From: Arthrobacter sp. PvP023
Lineage (GTDB): Bacteria > Actinomycetota > Actinomycetes > Actinomycetales > Micrococcaceae
Length of the DNA stretch: 64,000 nucleotides
Reading direction: 5' to 3'
Assembly (NCBI RefSeq): GCF_017832975.1
Contig: NZ_JAFIBI010000001.1
Span: forward strand, 2,418,001 to 2,482,000
In this document: positions 1 to 7,796 of the stretch, in pieces
Numbering within the stretch: the first letter of the stretch is position 1
Layout of the letters: each line of letters opens with the position of its first letter
Made by a program: the position numbers and the translations under genes
Notes under the pieces: model-generated
What the model was told of the DNA's origin: nothing
Databases searched by the model: none
What the model saw: the letters and a program-made list of their open reading frames with translations, nothing else

Positions 1-697
1 CGATCCCGTCGTCCTTGGCGTCCACGGTCACCTTGCCCGCCGCCAGCACCAGGCCGTCCTTGGCGGAGATACCGTCGTTGTAGTTGCCATCGACGGTCAG
101 TGAGCCGGTGCCGGCGATGGTGAGGTCGGCCATGGAGTACAGCGCCGCGTTGGGGGCATCGTCACCCTGGTCCGTGTAGCCGGCGGCATCGCTCAGGGTG
201 CTGGAAGTGCCGTCTGCCAGGAAGACGATTGCCTCATTGGCGCTCTGCACCACAAACGGTGAGCCGGTGGAGCTGGCCACGTCCGCGCCGTCCAGGATGA
301 TGCGCACAACGTCCTCCTCGCCGGCCGCGACCACTACCTGGCCGTCCGACAGTGATCCGTTCAGGCGGTAGGTTCCGGCACCGTTGATGGTGACGGTATC
401 GCCGTCGACCTTTATCGCGTCCGAAGAACCCGAAGTCACAGAGCTGGCGCCGTCGGCCAGGGTCACGGCCACCTCGGAGGCGGCGTCCCAGGTGAGGTCA
501 TCGGCGTCGTAATGAGTGTCCGCAGCGAGGGTGTCCAGGGAGACGGCCTCTGCCGTTCCGGACGACGCCGACGTTCCTGAGCCGGTGCCGCCGGTGATCG
601 AGGTGCCGCTGGACGTGGTTCCGGCGGCGGAGCAGCCGGCCAGCCCCACGGCAAGGGCCAGGGCGGTGACGGAGAGGTAAGTGCGGAAGCTTTTCAT
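1..697 (-). CDS. Secreted lipoprotein, carbohydrate-binding (DUF4353-like), C-terminus cut by window edge
   Basis: The frame opens at ATG 697 and runs off the left edge, so only about 232 N-terminal residues are visible. It begins with a short basic stretch, a hydrophobic segment and the lipobox LAGC with Cys at about residue 22, so it should be exported and lipid-anchored. A Ser/Thr/Gly-rich spacer follows, then repeated beta-strand turns (for example DGDTVTINGAGTYRLNG) of the kind found in the Cthe_2159/DUF4353 right-handed beta-helix family. In that family such proteins are thought to bind acidic polysaccharide. The gene is 62 bp downstream of the VTC-domain gene on the same strand, so co-transcription is likely. 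The family call is by recollection of sequence style; the lipoprotein call is strong. Confidence 0.75.
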   Translation of the reverse strand, partial: MKSFRTYLSVTALALAVGLAGCSAAGTTSSGTSITGGTGSGTSASSGTAEAVSLDTLAADTHYDADDLTWDAASEVAVTLADGASSVTSGSSDAIKVDGDTVTINGAGTYRLNGSLSDGQVVVAAGEEDVVRIILDGADVASSTGSPFVVQSANEAIVFLADGTSSTLSDAAGYTDQGDDAPNAALYSMADLTIAGTGSLTVDGNYNDGISAKDGLVLAAGKVTVDAKDDGI

Positions 698-759
698 GGT
701 GTGTGTTCCTTCGGGAAGTTTGTGGGTGATACGGAGGAAAGGAGAAGGGGGAGCCGCGT

Positions 760-1548
760 TCAGGCCGCAGGACGGAGCGTCAGGGTCCGGCGCAGGGTCC
801 GGTTCCAGCGGTTGGCCGGCAGTTCGGGGCAGAGGGCTGCCAGGCCGGTCGCGAACTTGGAGATCCTGGACGGCCGGACACCATGGGCCCAGAGGTGCCG
901 GTCCAGCGGGCCAGCCGTCGATCCGGACTTGGTCTCCAGGATCACGGCGCCGTCCAGCACCCAGGGCTGCCCGCCCGGCCGCTGCCAGGTAACATCCGTG
1001 TCGATGGTGGCCCGGCTGCCGGATTCCGGCAGGTACAGGGTGGTGCGGTGATACCGGGTTTCCAGCACGGGGCCAAGGGGTCCGTCCGGCACTGCGCCCA
1101 CGGCGGCGGTGAGGGTTTCGCGGACATATTCCAGACCCTCCGCCGTCAATCGGGCGCGGTCGGTGAGTTCATACGGGATGCGCTCTTTGACCGTGGCCTC
1201 ACGGGCGCCTTCCGTTTTGACCTCCAGGAAGCTGACGGCGCTGTCCAGATAGGTCCGGGTACGGACCTTGTAGCGCCGACGGCGGCCGTGGGCGGCCAGC
1301 AGGTAGCTGTCCAGCTCAGCCGTGTCGAAATAGACGGAGTCGTAGGCGAAGCAGCGGCAGCCGTCCATCTCCAGCACCCGGACGTCGGCTTCGAAGGAGG
1401 CCAGGAGCTCCTGCGCCTGCGCCTCGGGGACCACATACTTCCGGTCCACCCGGGTCTGCAGGGCGGCTTCCGCATTCAGTTCGTCCAGCCCCACGGACGG
1501 CAGCAGGCGCAGGGTGCCCGGGATGACGGCCTGCGACGGGCCGCTCAT
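760..1548 (-). CDS. VTC-domain polyphosphate polymerase family protein
   Basis: This 262-residue protein matches the VTC fold, in which a tunnel of basic residues binds triphosphate or polyphosphate. The expected tunnel residues appear in order: RVDRKY (33-38), SVYFDT (71-76), YKVRTRT (93-99), FLEVK (107-111), ETRY (163-166), ILETK (203-207) and RISKF (228-232). In yeast Vtc4 the equivalent residues synthesise polyphosphate from ATP. Bacterial homologues next to DUF4956 and CotH genes are known only as a recurring cluster, so the true product here is uncertain. There is no membrane segment. Its ATG overlaps the stop of the DUF4956 gene by 4 bp, indicating translational coupling with that putative membrane partner. 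Confidence 0.88.
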   Translation of the reverse strand: MSGPSQAVIPGTLRLLPSVGLDELNAEAALQTRVDRKYVVPEAQAQELLASFEADVRVLEMDGCRCFAYDSVYFDTAELDSYLLAAHGRRRRYKVRTRTYLDSAVSFLEVKTEGAREATVKERIPYELTDRARLTAEGLEYVRETLTAAVGAVPDGPLGPVLETRYHRTTLYLPESGSRATIDTDVTWQRPGGQPWVLDGAVILETKSGSTAGPLDRHLWAHGVRPSRISKFATGLAALCPELPANRWNRTLRRTLTLRPAA

Positions 1549-2189
1549 GCCGCACCGGCCGAGGCGTGGACGGGACCGGAAGCCGGAGCGGAGACGGGGC
1601 CCGGGGCGGGAAATGCGGCCAGGTAGCTTGCGGCGGGGATTGCTGCCGGAATGTAGGCGTAGCGCACATCAACGATGGTCTTGTCGTTGACCAGGTCCAG
1701 CTCCTGCACGGTGGCCGAGTGGACCTTGCCGTGGACCACTTCTTCCAGCCGGGCGTAGAGTTCCTCGTCAACGGCGATGGCGCGGTCCAGGATCACCGTC
1801 TGGTGGCGGTAGGCGGGCAGGACACGGGAATGGTCTCCGACGAACATGACCAGCAGGATCATGCCCATCAGCGCCAGCGGCAGCCACACGGGGTCGATGC
1901 CGAGGCCGGCGATGAGGCCCAGGGCGAGGGCCGAGAAGTAGTAGGCCACCTCGTGCTGGGCCAGTTCGGTGGAACGCAGCCGGATAATGGACAGGACTCC
2001 GAAGAGGCCGAGGCCCAGGCCCACGCCGGCGGCCGAGCCGGAGAGTGCGGCCGCAACTGCCATGACGCCGACATTCATGCCGAGGTAGGACACCACCAGG
2101 TCGCGGCGCCGGTGCCGGCGGAGGTACAGGGCGAAGGTCAGGATGCTGATCGCGGCAAGGTCGGCGGCGATGAGGACGAGTGGTGTCAT
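1545..2189 (-). CDS. DUF4956 family membrane protein
   Basis: I chose ATG 2189 because GGAG lies about 7 bases upstream; an in-frame ATG 45 bp earlier adds a polar tail that looks spurious. The 214 residues have a hydrophobic start, a basic turn (LRRHRRRD), a Gly/Ala-rich membrane region around 32-68 containing FGVLSIIRLRS, and further membrane spans around 84-117. A soluble domain with alternating charged strands follows (about 130-185), then an Ala/Pro tail. This order fits DUF4956, a family of unknown biochemical role found beside VTC-domain proteins. The 4-bp overlap with the VTC gene suggests a membrane platform and cytoplasmic enzyme pair; that pairing is inference. Confidence 0.85.
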   Translation of the reverse strand: MTPLVLIAADLAAISILTFALYLRRHRRRDLVVSYLGMNVGVMAVAAALSGSAAGVGLGLGLFGVLSIIRLRSTELAQHEVAYYFSALALGLIAGLGIDPVWLPLALMGMILLVMFVGDHSRVLPAYRHQTVILDRAIAVDEELYARLEEVVHGKVHSATVQELDLVNDKTIVDVRYAYIPAAIPAASYLAAFPAPGPVSAPASGPVHASAGAA

Positions 2190-2264
2190 GGAATTCTCCG
2201 GAATCTGATTGGTGGACTGGTTCCCACGATCCACGGCCGAACTGTGCAGGTGCTGTGACGGAAC

Positions 2265-3371
2265 CTAGGCCGGAATATGAGTGTTTGCCGGGAGTTCATC
2301 TGCTGTTTCCGCCGCGGCTTTGCCGTTGACCTTGCCGGCATTTTTCCCGGCAAAGAGGAACCGCTGCTGCACCGCGTAGCTGGTGGCCAGCAGGGCGGTT
2401 TCGGCAAGGATCTTGGCGGGGAGCATGGGCAGGGCCAGCGCTTCAAAGGCGGCAATCAACCCGTAGTTGGCGGCCAGCAGCACCGCCACCAAGCCGAAGT
2501 AGCGGGCGCCGGTCCGGGCCGCGGGCTTCTCGCGGCCGCGCCGGAAGACCAACTGCCGGTTGACGGCGAAGTTGACGGCCGAACTTACGGCCCGGGCGCC
2601 AACCACCGCCAGGAGCAGGGAGCCGGTGGCCGCGGTGAGGGCCAGGAACATCAGGGTGTCCACCAGGAAGGCCGTGAAGGACGACGCCAGGAACTTCAGC
2701 AGCGGGGCATAGATCCGGGCGGAGTCCGCCACCGGCCTGAAGTGCGAACCCGAGTTGTGGTCCAGGTAGACCGTCGCGATGTCCACGCTGTTGATGGCGT
2801 ATCCCGCCTGTTTGGCTTCCAGCAGCAGGTTCAGCTCGTACTCGTAGCGCTCGCCGTGGACGGACCGGAGCCAGGGGACCATGGAGGCGGGGTAACCGCG
2901 AAGGCCCGTCTGGGTGTCGGAAATCCGCTGGCCGGTGGCGAGGGTGAACAGCAGGCGGGTGGCGTTGTTGCCGAGCCTGCTGCGGGCCGGGACGTTGCCG
3001 GTGAAGCCTCGCGTGCCGAGGACCATGGCCGGTGAGCCGCCGTGTTGTGTGCTTTGCACAGCTGCCGCCACCTTGAGGATGTCCACGATGGTGTGCTGCC
3101 CGTCGCTGTCGGCGCAGATGATGTTCCGGCCGGGCAGGTGGTCGGCAATGAAGCCGAAACCGGTCTTGAGCGCGAAGCCCTTGCCGCGGTTTAGGGCGTA
3201 ACCGATGACGTGGCACCCAAGTGCCCTGACGCCGTCGAACACGTCCCGGAACGCGGGTCCGCTGCCGTCATCAACCACCACCACGGTGGCCCGCGGCTCG
3301 GCATCCCGGATGGACCGGATCAGGGCCGGAAGTTGCTGGTCCGGCTCGTAGGCCGGGATGAGGATGATCAT
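2265..3371 (-). CDS. Bifunctional family 2 glycosyltransferase / GtrA-like membrane protein
   Basis: The N-terminal half (about 1-215) is a GT-A glycosyltransferase of the polyprenyl-phosphate sugar transferase type. It has IPAYEP at 5-10, DDGSG at 34-38, a DxD-type ADSDGQ at 87-92 and SDTQTGLRG at 151-159. The C-terminal part (about 223-340) has four hydrophobic segments and the GtrA signature NFAVNRQLVF at 267-276. GtrA proteins are thought to flip or stabilise lipid-linked sugars. A fused GT2-GtrA protein therefore probably makes a polyprenyl-phosphate hexose and moves it across the membrane for cell-surface glycosylation. The start is 9 bp after the preceding glycosidase gene, so the two are in one operon. 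The sugar and acceptor are unknown. Confidence 0.88.
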   Translation of the reverse strand: MIILIPAYEPDQQLPALIRSIRDAEPRATVVVVDDGSGPAFRDVFDGVRALGCHVIGYALNRGKGFALKTGFGFIADHLPGRNIICADSDGQHTIVDILKVAAAVQSTQHGGSPAMVLGTRGFTGNVPARSRLGNNATRLLFTLATGQRISDTQTGLRGYPASMVPWLRSVHGERYEYELNLLLEAKQAGYAINSVDIATVYLDHNSGSHFRPVADSARIYAPLLKFLASSFTAFLVDTLMFLALTAATGSLLLAVVGARAVSSAVNFAVNRQLVFRRGREKPAARTGARYFGLVAVLLAANYGLIAAFEALALPMLPAKILAETALLATSYAVQQRFLFAGKNAGKVNGKAAAETADELPANTHIPA

Positions 3372-3380
3372 GTCCGCCGC

Positions 3381-4358
3381 CTACTGCGCGATGTAGAGGA
3401 TGTCGGAGGTGCCGCGTTCCTTGTTCTCGCCCAGGGGGTTGTTGACCAGTTCCCCGTTGAAGTACATGGTGGAGGATCCGCCGCCGTCGATGTTGTAGGC
3501 GGTGGTGGCGCCGAGGTTCTTCATGATCTGCGCCAGCCCCGTCATGGTCACGCCGGAGCTGTACCCGGGGCTGCGGCCGTCAACCACCACGAACACCAGG
3601 TGGTTTTCGTCGATGACGCCGACGGCTGTTCGCGGCTGCTCGCCCTGGATGGAGTGGTTGCCGAAGTTGGTGTCCACCTCCACGTCCTCGATGCCGCCGG
3701 CGATTTCGCCGTTGTCGAGCAGGGACGGGCCGAAGGAGAGGGTGTTCCAGACACCGTCCGCCAGCAGCTGCTCGGCAGTGGTGGCGGTTTCGTCATAGAC
3801 CTTGACCGTTCCGTCGCGGTAGAAGGCCAGGCCCTGCCGGGCGCCGTCGTCGCGGAACACCACACCGTTGCGGATCACGATGCCGGTGTCGCGGAATCCG
3901 TAATAGTCGCCGTTGATGGCGAACACGGCGTTGTTGGCCTCGGCGATCGCCGAGGTGGTTTCGGTGATGTTCTCGCCGAAGCTGTTGTTCGCGAACGCGG
4001 ACTGCAGCGTATTGGCGTCATCCAGTACGACGTCGGCAACGTAGTAGGCGACGGTGCTGTCGCCGCTGCCGGTGGTCACCGTGGAGATGTTGATGTTGGA
4101 ACTGTCCGAGTCATAGGAAGTGTCGGTGGTGACGGCGGAGGAGGTGCTGCCGGATTCTTTGGCGGTGTTTCCGGTGGCTGTGCCGGATTGGCTCGCCTGG
4201 TAGGCGGACACGTCCGGGATTTCCACGTGCTGGACCACAAAGCGGTCCAGCGCCCAGGCGGTGGCCCCGCCGGCCGAAAGGGTAAGGGCAACCGCCCCCG
4301 CCACGACGGCGCGCCGTACGCGGCTGCCCTTGCGCTGCTTGTTCTTGAGAAGAGTCAT
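3381..4358 (-). CDS. Phosphodiester glycosidase (NAGPA-domain) exported protein
   Basis: I set the start at ATG 4358 (MTLLKNKQRKG); an ATG 36 bp upstream is also open and neither has a strong ribosome binding site. A basic N-terminus and one hydrophobic segment (VVAGAVALTLSAGGATAWAL) anchor or export it. After a Ser/Thr-rich linker comes the NAGPA-type domain, with AINGDYY, VIRNGVVFRDDG, LSFGPSLLDNG, RTAVGVID, VVVDGRSPGYS and the C-terminal YNIDGGGSSTMYFNGELVNN. That last block is characteristic of this family, whose human relative uncovers mannose-6-phosphate by cleaving a phosphodiester. Bacterial members occur in exopolysaccharide loci. It is first in the minus-strand cluster, followed by the GT2-GtrA gene after 9 bp. 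Confidence 0.87.
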   Translation of the reverse strand: MTLLKNKQRKGSRVRRAVVAGAVALTLSAGGATAWALDRFVVQHVEIPDVSAYQASQSGTATGNTAKESGSTSSAVTTDTSYDSDSSNINISTVTTGSGDSTVAYYVADVVLDDANTLQSAFANNSFGENITETTSAIAEANNAVFAINGDYYGFRDTGIVIRNGVVFRDDGARQGLAFYRDGTVKVYDETATTAEQLLADGVWNTLSFGPSLLDNGEIAGGIEDVEVDTNFGNHSIQGEQPRTAVGVIDENHLVFVVVDGRSPGYSSGVTMTGLAQIMKNLGATTAYNIDGGGSSTMYFNGELVNNPLGENKERGTSDILYIAQ

Positions 4359-4495
4359 GCCCTTATTTCTAGGCTTCGGACTTACGCCGGCCATGAGGCC
4401 CTGATATGAGGAAGCTGTGAGGATGAGGGGATGGTGCGGGCCCGCAGGCGATAGTGTGTTCTGGGATCATCACCAGCCATGCGAAAGGGTCGACG

Positions 4496-5299
4496 TTGAC
4501 TGCTCCACTTCCGGAACTTGCCGAGGGCGGGTTCTATTACCAGTCATTGGGCGGCGGACGGTTCCGTTCAACGATTCACGCCCAGGGCGCCTGGAACGAG
4601 CATGAACAGCACATGGCGCCCGCCTCCGGGATCATGGCGGACTGCCTGGAGCGGCACTCCCCGCGCGACGACGTCAGGATGGCCCGCCTGAGTTACGAGA
4701 TCCTGGGACTCATCCCGGGCGGCGACTTCGAAGTCGTGACCACCACGCTCCGGCCCGGACGCACCATTGAACTGCTGCAGGCCGAACTGGTTGCTGAGGG
4801 GCGGGTGGCCATCCGGGCCACCGCATGGCGGATGATCACCTCCGACACATCGGCAGTGGCCGCGGTGGAAGACACCCGTATTCCCGGGCCGGAGGAGTGC
4901 TCGCCATACGACGGCGCCAGCGTCTGGCCGGGAGGCTACATCCGGTCCTTGGAGATGCGCGTTGCGGACGGACACCGTCCGGGCTCCGGGACCGTCTGGT
5001 TGCGCACCTCGCATCCGCTCACTGACAGGGCGGACAGCGGCGACGTCGCACGGCTGATGGGGCTGGTTGATACTGCGAACGGAATAGCGGCGCGCGTGCC
5101 TCCGGGCAAGGACAGCTACGCGTTCCCCAATCTGGACCTGCAGATCCACATGTACCGGAAACCCTCCGGTGACTGGCTGGGCCTGGACAACGCAGTCTCC
5201 TTCGGTGTGGATGGCATCGGCCTGACGTCAACAGTGCTCCACGACCTCGCCGGGCCCTTCGGCCGGGCAGAGCAGATCCTGACCCTCCGCAGGACGTAG
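4496..5299 (+). CDS. Thioesterase family protein (TesB-like double hotdog)
   Basis: I chose TTG 4496 because GAAAGGG ends 6 bases before it and the protein then begins LTAPLPELAEGGFYYQSLG, a normal family start; an upstream ATG at 4454 has no ribosome binding site. The roughly 267 residues resemble acyl-CoA thioesterase-like proteins with two hotdog domains: GAWNEHEQHMAPASG near the start, RLSYEILGLIPGGDFEV in the first half, and an LDNAVSFGVDGIGLTSTVLHD block near the end. The substrate is unknown. It lies divergently from the NAGPA gene and convergently with the DUF2177 gene, apparently as a single-gene unit. Confidence 0.8.
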   Translation: MTAPLPELAEGGFYYQSLGGGRFRSTIHAQGAWNEHEQHMAPASGIMADCLERHSPRDDVRMARLSYEILGLIPGGDFEVVTTTLRPGRTIELLQAELVAEGRVAIRATAWRMITSDTSAVAAVEDTRIPGPEECSPYDGASVWPGGYIRSLEMRVADGHRPGSGTVWLRTSHPLTDRADSGDVARLMGLVDTANGIAARVPPGKDSYAFPNLDLQIHMYRKPSGDWLGLDNAVSFGVDGIGLTSTVLHDLAGPFGRAEQILTLRRT

Positions 5300-5341
5300 C
5301 TGCTGCGAAAGTGCCCCGGTGCGGCGCTGTTGTCGCTGTCC

Positions 5342-5731
5342 CTAGTTCTGGTGGAACACCAGCCAGCCGGCCAGTGTGGCCAGGCCGGTCAGCGCCGCGC
5401 CCCACAGAATGTCCACGATGATCAGCTGCAAGGGCCACGTTTTCAGCGTCGCGGCGTTGGTGAGGTCGTACGTGGCGTAGGCGAAGGTGCCCAGGGCGGC
5501 ACCGTAGCCAACGGCGCTGAGCCAGCTGCCGCCGTCGAGCGCGGGGCGCAGGGCGAAGAACACAATGCCGGCAATGTAGATCACGTAGAACACCACCGCG
5601 TACCCTAGATTGGGCTTGTCGGCCAGCAGCCCACCAATCTGTCGGCGGTAATAGGGGTTCATCGTCTTGAGCCAGATGGCGTCAATGACGGCGAACGCAG
5701 CGGCGACGACCAGGAATTGCAGAATGACCAT
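5342..5731 (-). CDS. DUF2177 family small membrane protein
   Basis: From ATG 5731 the protein has 129 residues and four hydrophobic segments. The first contains the family feature of an acidic residue beside IWL (FAVIDAIWLKTMNPYYRRQIG). YVIYIAGIVFFAL, GAALGTFAYATYDLTN and a final LWGAALTGLATLAGWLVF follow, the usual layout of DUF2177. The function is unknown. No Shine-Dalgarno sequence precedes the ATG. Reading this strand, TAAGCT ends five bases before it, so a leaderless transcript is possible. Only 16 bp separate it from the divergent lipoate-ligase-like gene. Confidence 0.8.
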   Translation of the reverse strand: MVILQFLVVAAAFAVIDAIWLKTMNPYYRRQIGGLLADKPNLGYAVVFYVIYIAGIVFFALRPALDGGSWLSAVGYGAALGTFAYATYDLTNAATLKTWPLQLIIVDILWGAALTGLATLAGWLVFHQN

Positions 5732-5747
5732 GAGGGAGCTTAGCAAG

Positions 5748-6497
5748 ATGCAGCATGCGGCCGGCGCACCCGCCACGCTGACCATTGTCCGGCAGGAGGA
5801 GTCGCTGGGTGCGGCGCGTGACCTCGAATTCGGCATCGAACTGTTGGGCCTGGCCAAGACCGGGCAGGTCGGCCCGACGCTCAGGCTCTACCGCCCCGCT
5901 CCCACTGTGGCCTTCGGCCAACGCGACGCGCACCTTCCGGGCTTTGAGGCTGCCGCGCGGGCCTGCCGCGAACTGGGTTTTGAACCGCTGGTGCGGAAGG
6001 CCGGCGGCCGGGCCGCGGCGTATCACCAGGGAACGCTGATCGTCGACCACGTGGAACCGCATGCCGACGCCATTGCCGGTGCCAAGGGACGCTTCGCCGT
6101 CTTCGGCGAAATGCTGGCGGACGCGCTTCGAAGCGCCGGGGTCCACGCTGCCGTCGGCGAAATCCCGGGCGAGTACTGCCCCGGAGAGTTCAGCGTCCAC
6201 GGCCTGGACCCGGCAGATCCGCAGCACAAGGTCAAACTGATCGGCACGGCCCAGCGGGTGGTCTCAGGCGGCTGGCTGTTCAGCTCGGTCATCGTGGTGC
6301 AGAATTCGGCACCGATCCGCCAAGTCCTGGAAGCCAGCTACGCGGCACTGGGGCTCGACTGGGACCCTGCAACCGCCGGCGCGGTGGATGACCTGGTTCC
6401 CGGAATCGACGTTGCGGCCATCGAAGCGGCCGTCATCAACACCTACGGCGGATATGCGCAGCTGGACTACGCGGACTTCGCCAGCCTGCGGGGCTAG
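5748..6497 (+). CDS. Lipoate/biotin protein ligase family protein
   Basis: ATG 5748 follows GAGGGAG (5732-5738) with 9 bases between; earlier ATGs lie in the divergent gene. The 249 residues carry the LplA/LipB fold signature: RLYRPAPTVAFGQRD, LVRKAGGRAAAYHQGTLIVD (a variant of the RR-GGG-VYHD loop) and KLIGTAQRVVSGGWLFSSVIVV, whose Lys is the usual adenylate-contacting residue. Such proteins attach lipoate, octanoate or another acyl group to carrier lysines. The variant loop and lack of a lipA or lipB neighbour leave the substrate open. Transcription must start within or opposite the DUF2177 gene. Confidence 0.82.
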   Translation: MQHAAGAPATLTIVRQEESLGAARDLEFGIELLGLAKTGQVGPTLRLYRPAPTVAFGQRDAHLPGFEAAARACRELGFEPLVRKAGGRAAAYHQGTLIVDHVEPHADAIAGAKGRFAVFGEMLADALRSAGVHAAVGEIPGEYCPGEFSVHGLDPADPQHKVKLIGTAQRVVSGGWLFSSVIVVQNSAPIRQVLEASYAALGLDWDPATAGAVDDLVPGIDVAAIEAAVINTYGGYAQLDYADFASLRG

Positions 6498-6566
6498 CCG
6501 GAGGCTGGGGGTCTGCCCGGACGGCGGGCGGGCCGGAGACTGGGGGTCTGCCCGGACGGCGGTCGG
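6497..6566. repeat. Two tandem 35-bp direct repeats
   Basis: Starting at the last base of the lipoate-ligase-like stop codon, a unit beginning GCCGGAGGCTGGGGGTCTG is repeated at once (6497-6531 and 6532-6566) with only a few differences. The pair fills the space before the mycoredoxin terminator. It looks like a recent slippage or duplication of an intergenic segment. I see no coding role. Confidence 0.8.
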
Positions 6567-6574
6567 GCACGCAA

Positions 6575-6603
6575 AAGGCCGGGCACCCGCGGTGCCCGGC
6601 CTT
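6575..6603 (-). terminator. Rho-independent terminator for the mycoredoxin gene
   Basis: A 13-bp perfect GC-rich stem (AAGGCCGGGCACC pairing with GGTGCCCGGCCTT) with a 3-base loop lies 21 bp past the mycoredoxin stop. Read on the minus strand it is followed by TTTTGC. It may also stop readthrough from the opposing gene. Confidence 0.8.
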
Positions 6604-6624
6604 ATGAACTTCAAGAGATGGCGC

Positions 6625-6882
6625 CTAGGCCGCGAGCCGGCTCTTCACTTCAGCTGCCGACGGGTTGGTGGCGGCGGTACCGTCCGGGAAGAGCACGGTG
6701 GGGACGGTGCGGTTGCCTCCGTTGAGCTGTTCAACGAGGTCAGCGGTGCCTTCGACTTCTTCGATGTTGATCTCGGTGTAGCCGATGCCCTGGGCGTCCA
6801 GCTGCTTCTTCAGGCGGTTGCAGTATCCGCACCAAGTGGTCGAAAACATGGTGATGGTGCCGGATTCGGGGGTGAAATCCAC
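6625..6882 (-). CDS. Mycoredoxin / glutaredoxin-like protein
   Basis: I start at GTG 6882 because GAGGAG sits 6 bases upstream and the 85-residue product then matches the family length; longer in-frame starts add unlikely sequence. The active site is TWCGYC (Cys18 and Cys21), followed by NRLKKQL. A TVPTVLFPDG cis-proline strand is at about residues 59-68. Mycoredoxin-1 of actinobacteria reduces mycothiol mixed disulfides on proteins, taking over the glutaredoxin role in organisms that use mycothiol. This is a soluble cytoplasmic single-domain protein, transcribed alone and closed by a strong hairpin. Assignment to mycoredoxin rather than NrdH rests on the CGYC motif. Confidence 0.88.
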   Translation of the reverse strand: MDFTPESGTITMFSTTWCGYCNRLKKQLDAQGIGYTEINIEEVEGTADLVEQLNGGNRTVPTVLFPDGTAATNPSAAEVKSRLAA

Positions 6883-7042
6883 GGAGTTCTCCTCAAGCTC
6901 GTTATTGCTCGTCGTTATCAAATCAGATGTCTTTGTCCTCAACCGTAACCCGGCTGCCGGTATTCCCCGGACGCCGGGCCGCCGAAGCCACTCCCGGGTT
7001 ACGCCGGGTGACACTGCATGCGGGCGGTGGCATGCTGGTGCC

Positions 7043-7789
7043 ATGTGTGGACGCTACGTGATGGCCAGGGCCGTCGGGGACCTGCTGGCAGAATTTGACG
7101 CTGAACTGGAAGAGGAGCTGGTGGTTCCGCCGTCGTGGAATGTTGCCCCGACCGCGGACGTGCCCATCCTGCTGGAGCGGCTGGTGGACGGCAGCCCGGT
7201 CCGGCAGCTGCACGTGGCCCGCTGGGGGCTGGTGCCGTCCTGGGCCAAGGACCCTTCCATCGGTTCGAAAATGATCAATGCGCGAAGCGAGAGCGTCCTG
7301 GAGAAGCCGGCCTTCCGCAAGGCGACCCGGTCCAGGCGTTGCGCGGTTCCGGCAGACGGCTACTACGAGTGGAAGGGTGAAGGCCGCAGCAAGCAGCCCT
7401 ACTACGTGCACCCGAAGGACGGCCGGCCGCTAGTGTTCGCCGGTTTGTATGAATGGTGGAAAGATCCGTCCAAGCCCGAGGGAGACCCGCAGCGCTGGAT
7501 GCTGTCCACCTCGATCATGACGACCGATTCGCCGCCGGACGGCTACGCCGGGGGAGTGCTGGCTGAACTCACCGCCCTTCACGACAGGGTGCCGTTGCCC
7601 ATGGACCGGGGGACCATGCAGGCATGGCTGGATCCGCAGGCGGACGATGCCGCGGGGCTGGTGGATCTGGTCCGGGCCGGTGCGCACGACGTTGCCGAAG
7701 GCTGGACCATCGACGCCGTTGGCACCGCCGTCGGGAATGTAAAAAATGACTCGCCGGAACTTATCCGGCCGGTGGAAGGCCTGTTCTAG
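7043..7789 (+). CDS. SOS response-associated peptidase (SRAP, YedK/HMCES family)
   Basis: ATG 7043 encodes MCGRYV, and the second residue Cys is the catalytic nucleophile after methionine removal, which fixes the start. Other family residues are present: WNVAPT (Asn), MINARSE, RRCAVPADGYYEWK (Glu), and HDRVPLPM near the end (His). Such proteins form a thiazolidine link with abasic sites in single-stranded DNA, protecting them during replication. At 248 residues it is normal length. No LexA-like palindrome is visible directly upstream, unlike the dnaE2 operon 3 kb away. It is monocistronic and convergent with the VOC gene, 7 bp away. Confidence 0.93.
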   Translation: MCGRYVMARAVGDLLAEFDAELEEELVVPPSWNVAPTADVPILLERLVDGSPVRQLHVARWGLVPSWAKDPSIGSKMINARSESVLEKPAFRKATRSRRCAVPADGYYEWKGEGRSKQPYYVHPKDGRPLVFAGLYEWWKDPSKPEGDPQRWMLSTSIMTTDSPPDGYAGGVLAELTALHDRVPLPMDRGTMQAWLDPQADDAAGLVDLVRAGAHDVAEGWTIDAVGTAVGNVKNDSPELIRPVEGLF

Positions 7790-7796
7790 CCGGCTT

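Noticed and set aside
3210..4409. A 399-codon open frame on the plus strand opposite the NAGPA gene
   Set aside because: It is a GC-bias shadow with Gly/Val/Asp-rich filler and no family motif, while the minus-strand frame shows full NAGPA motifs.
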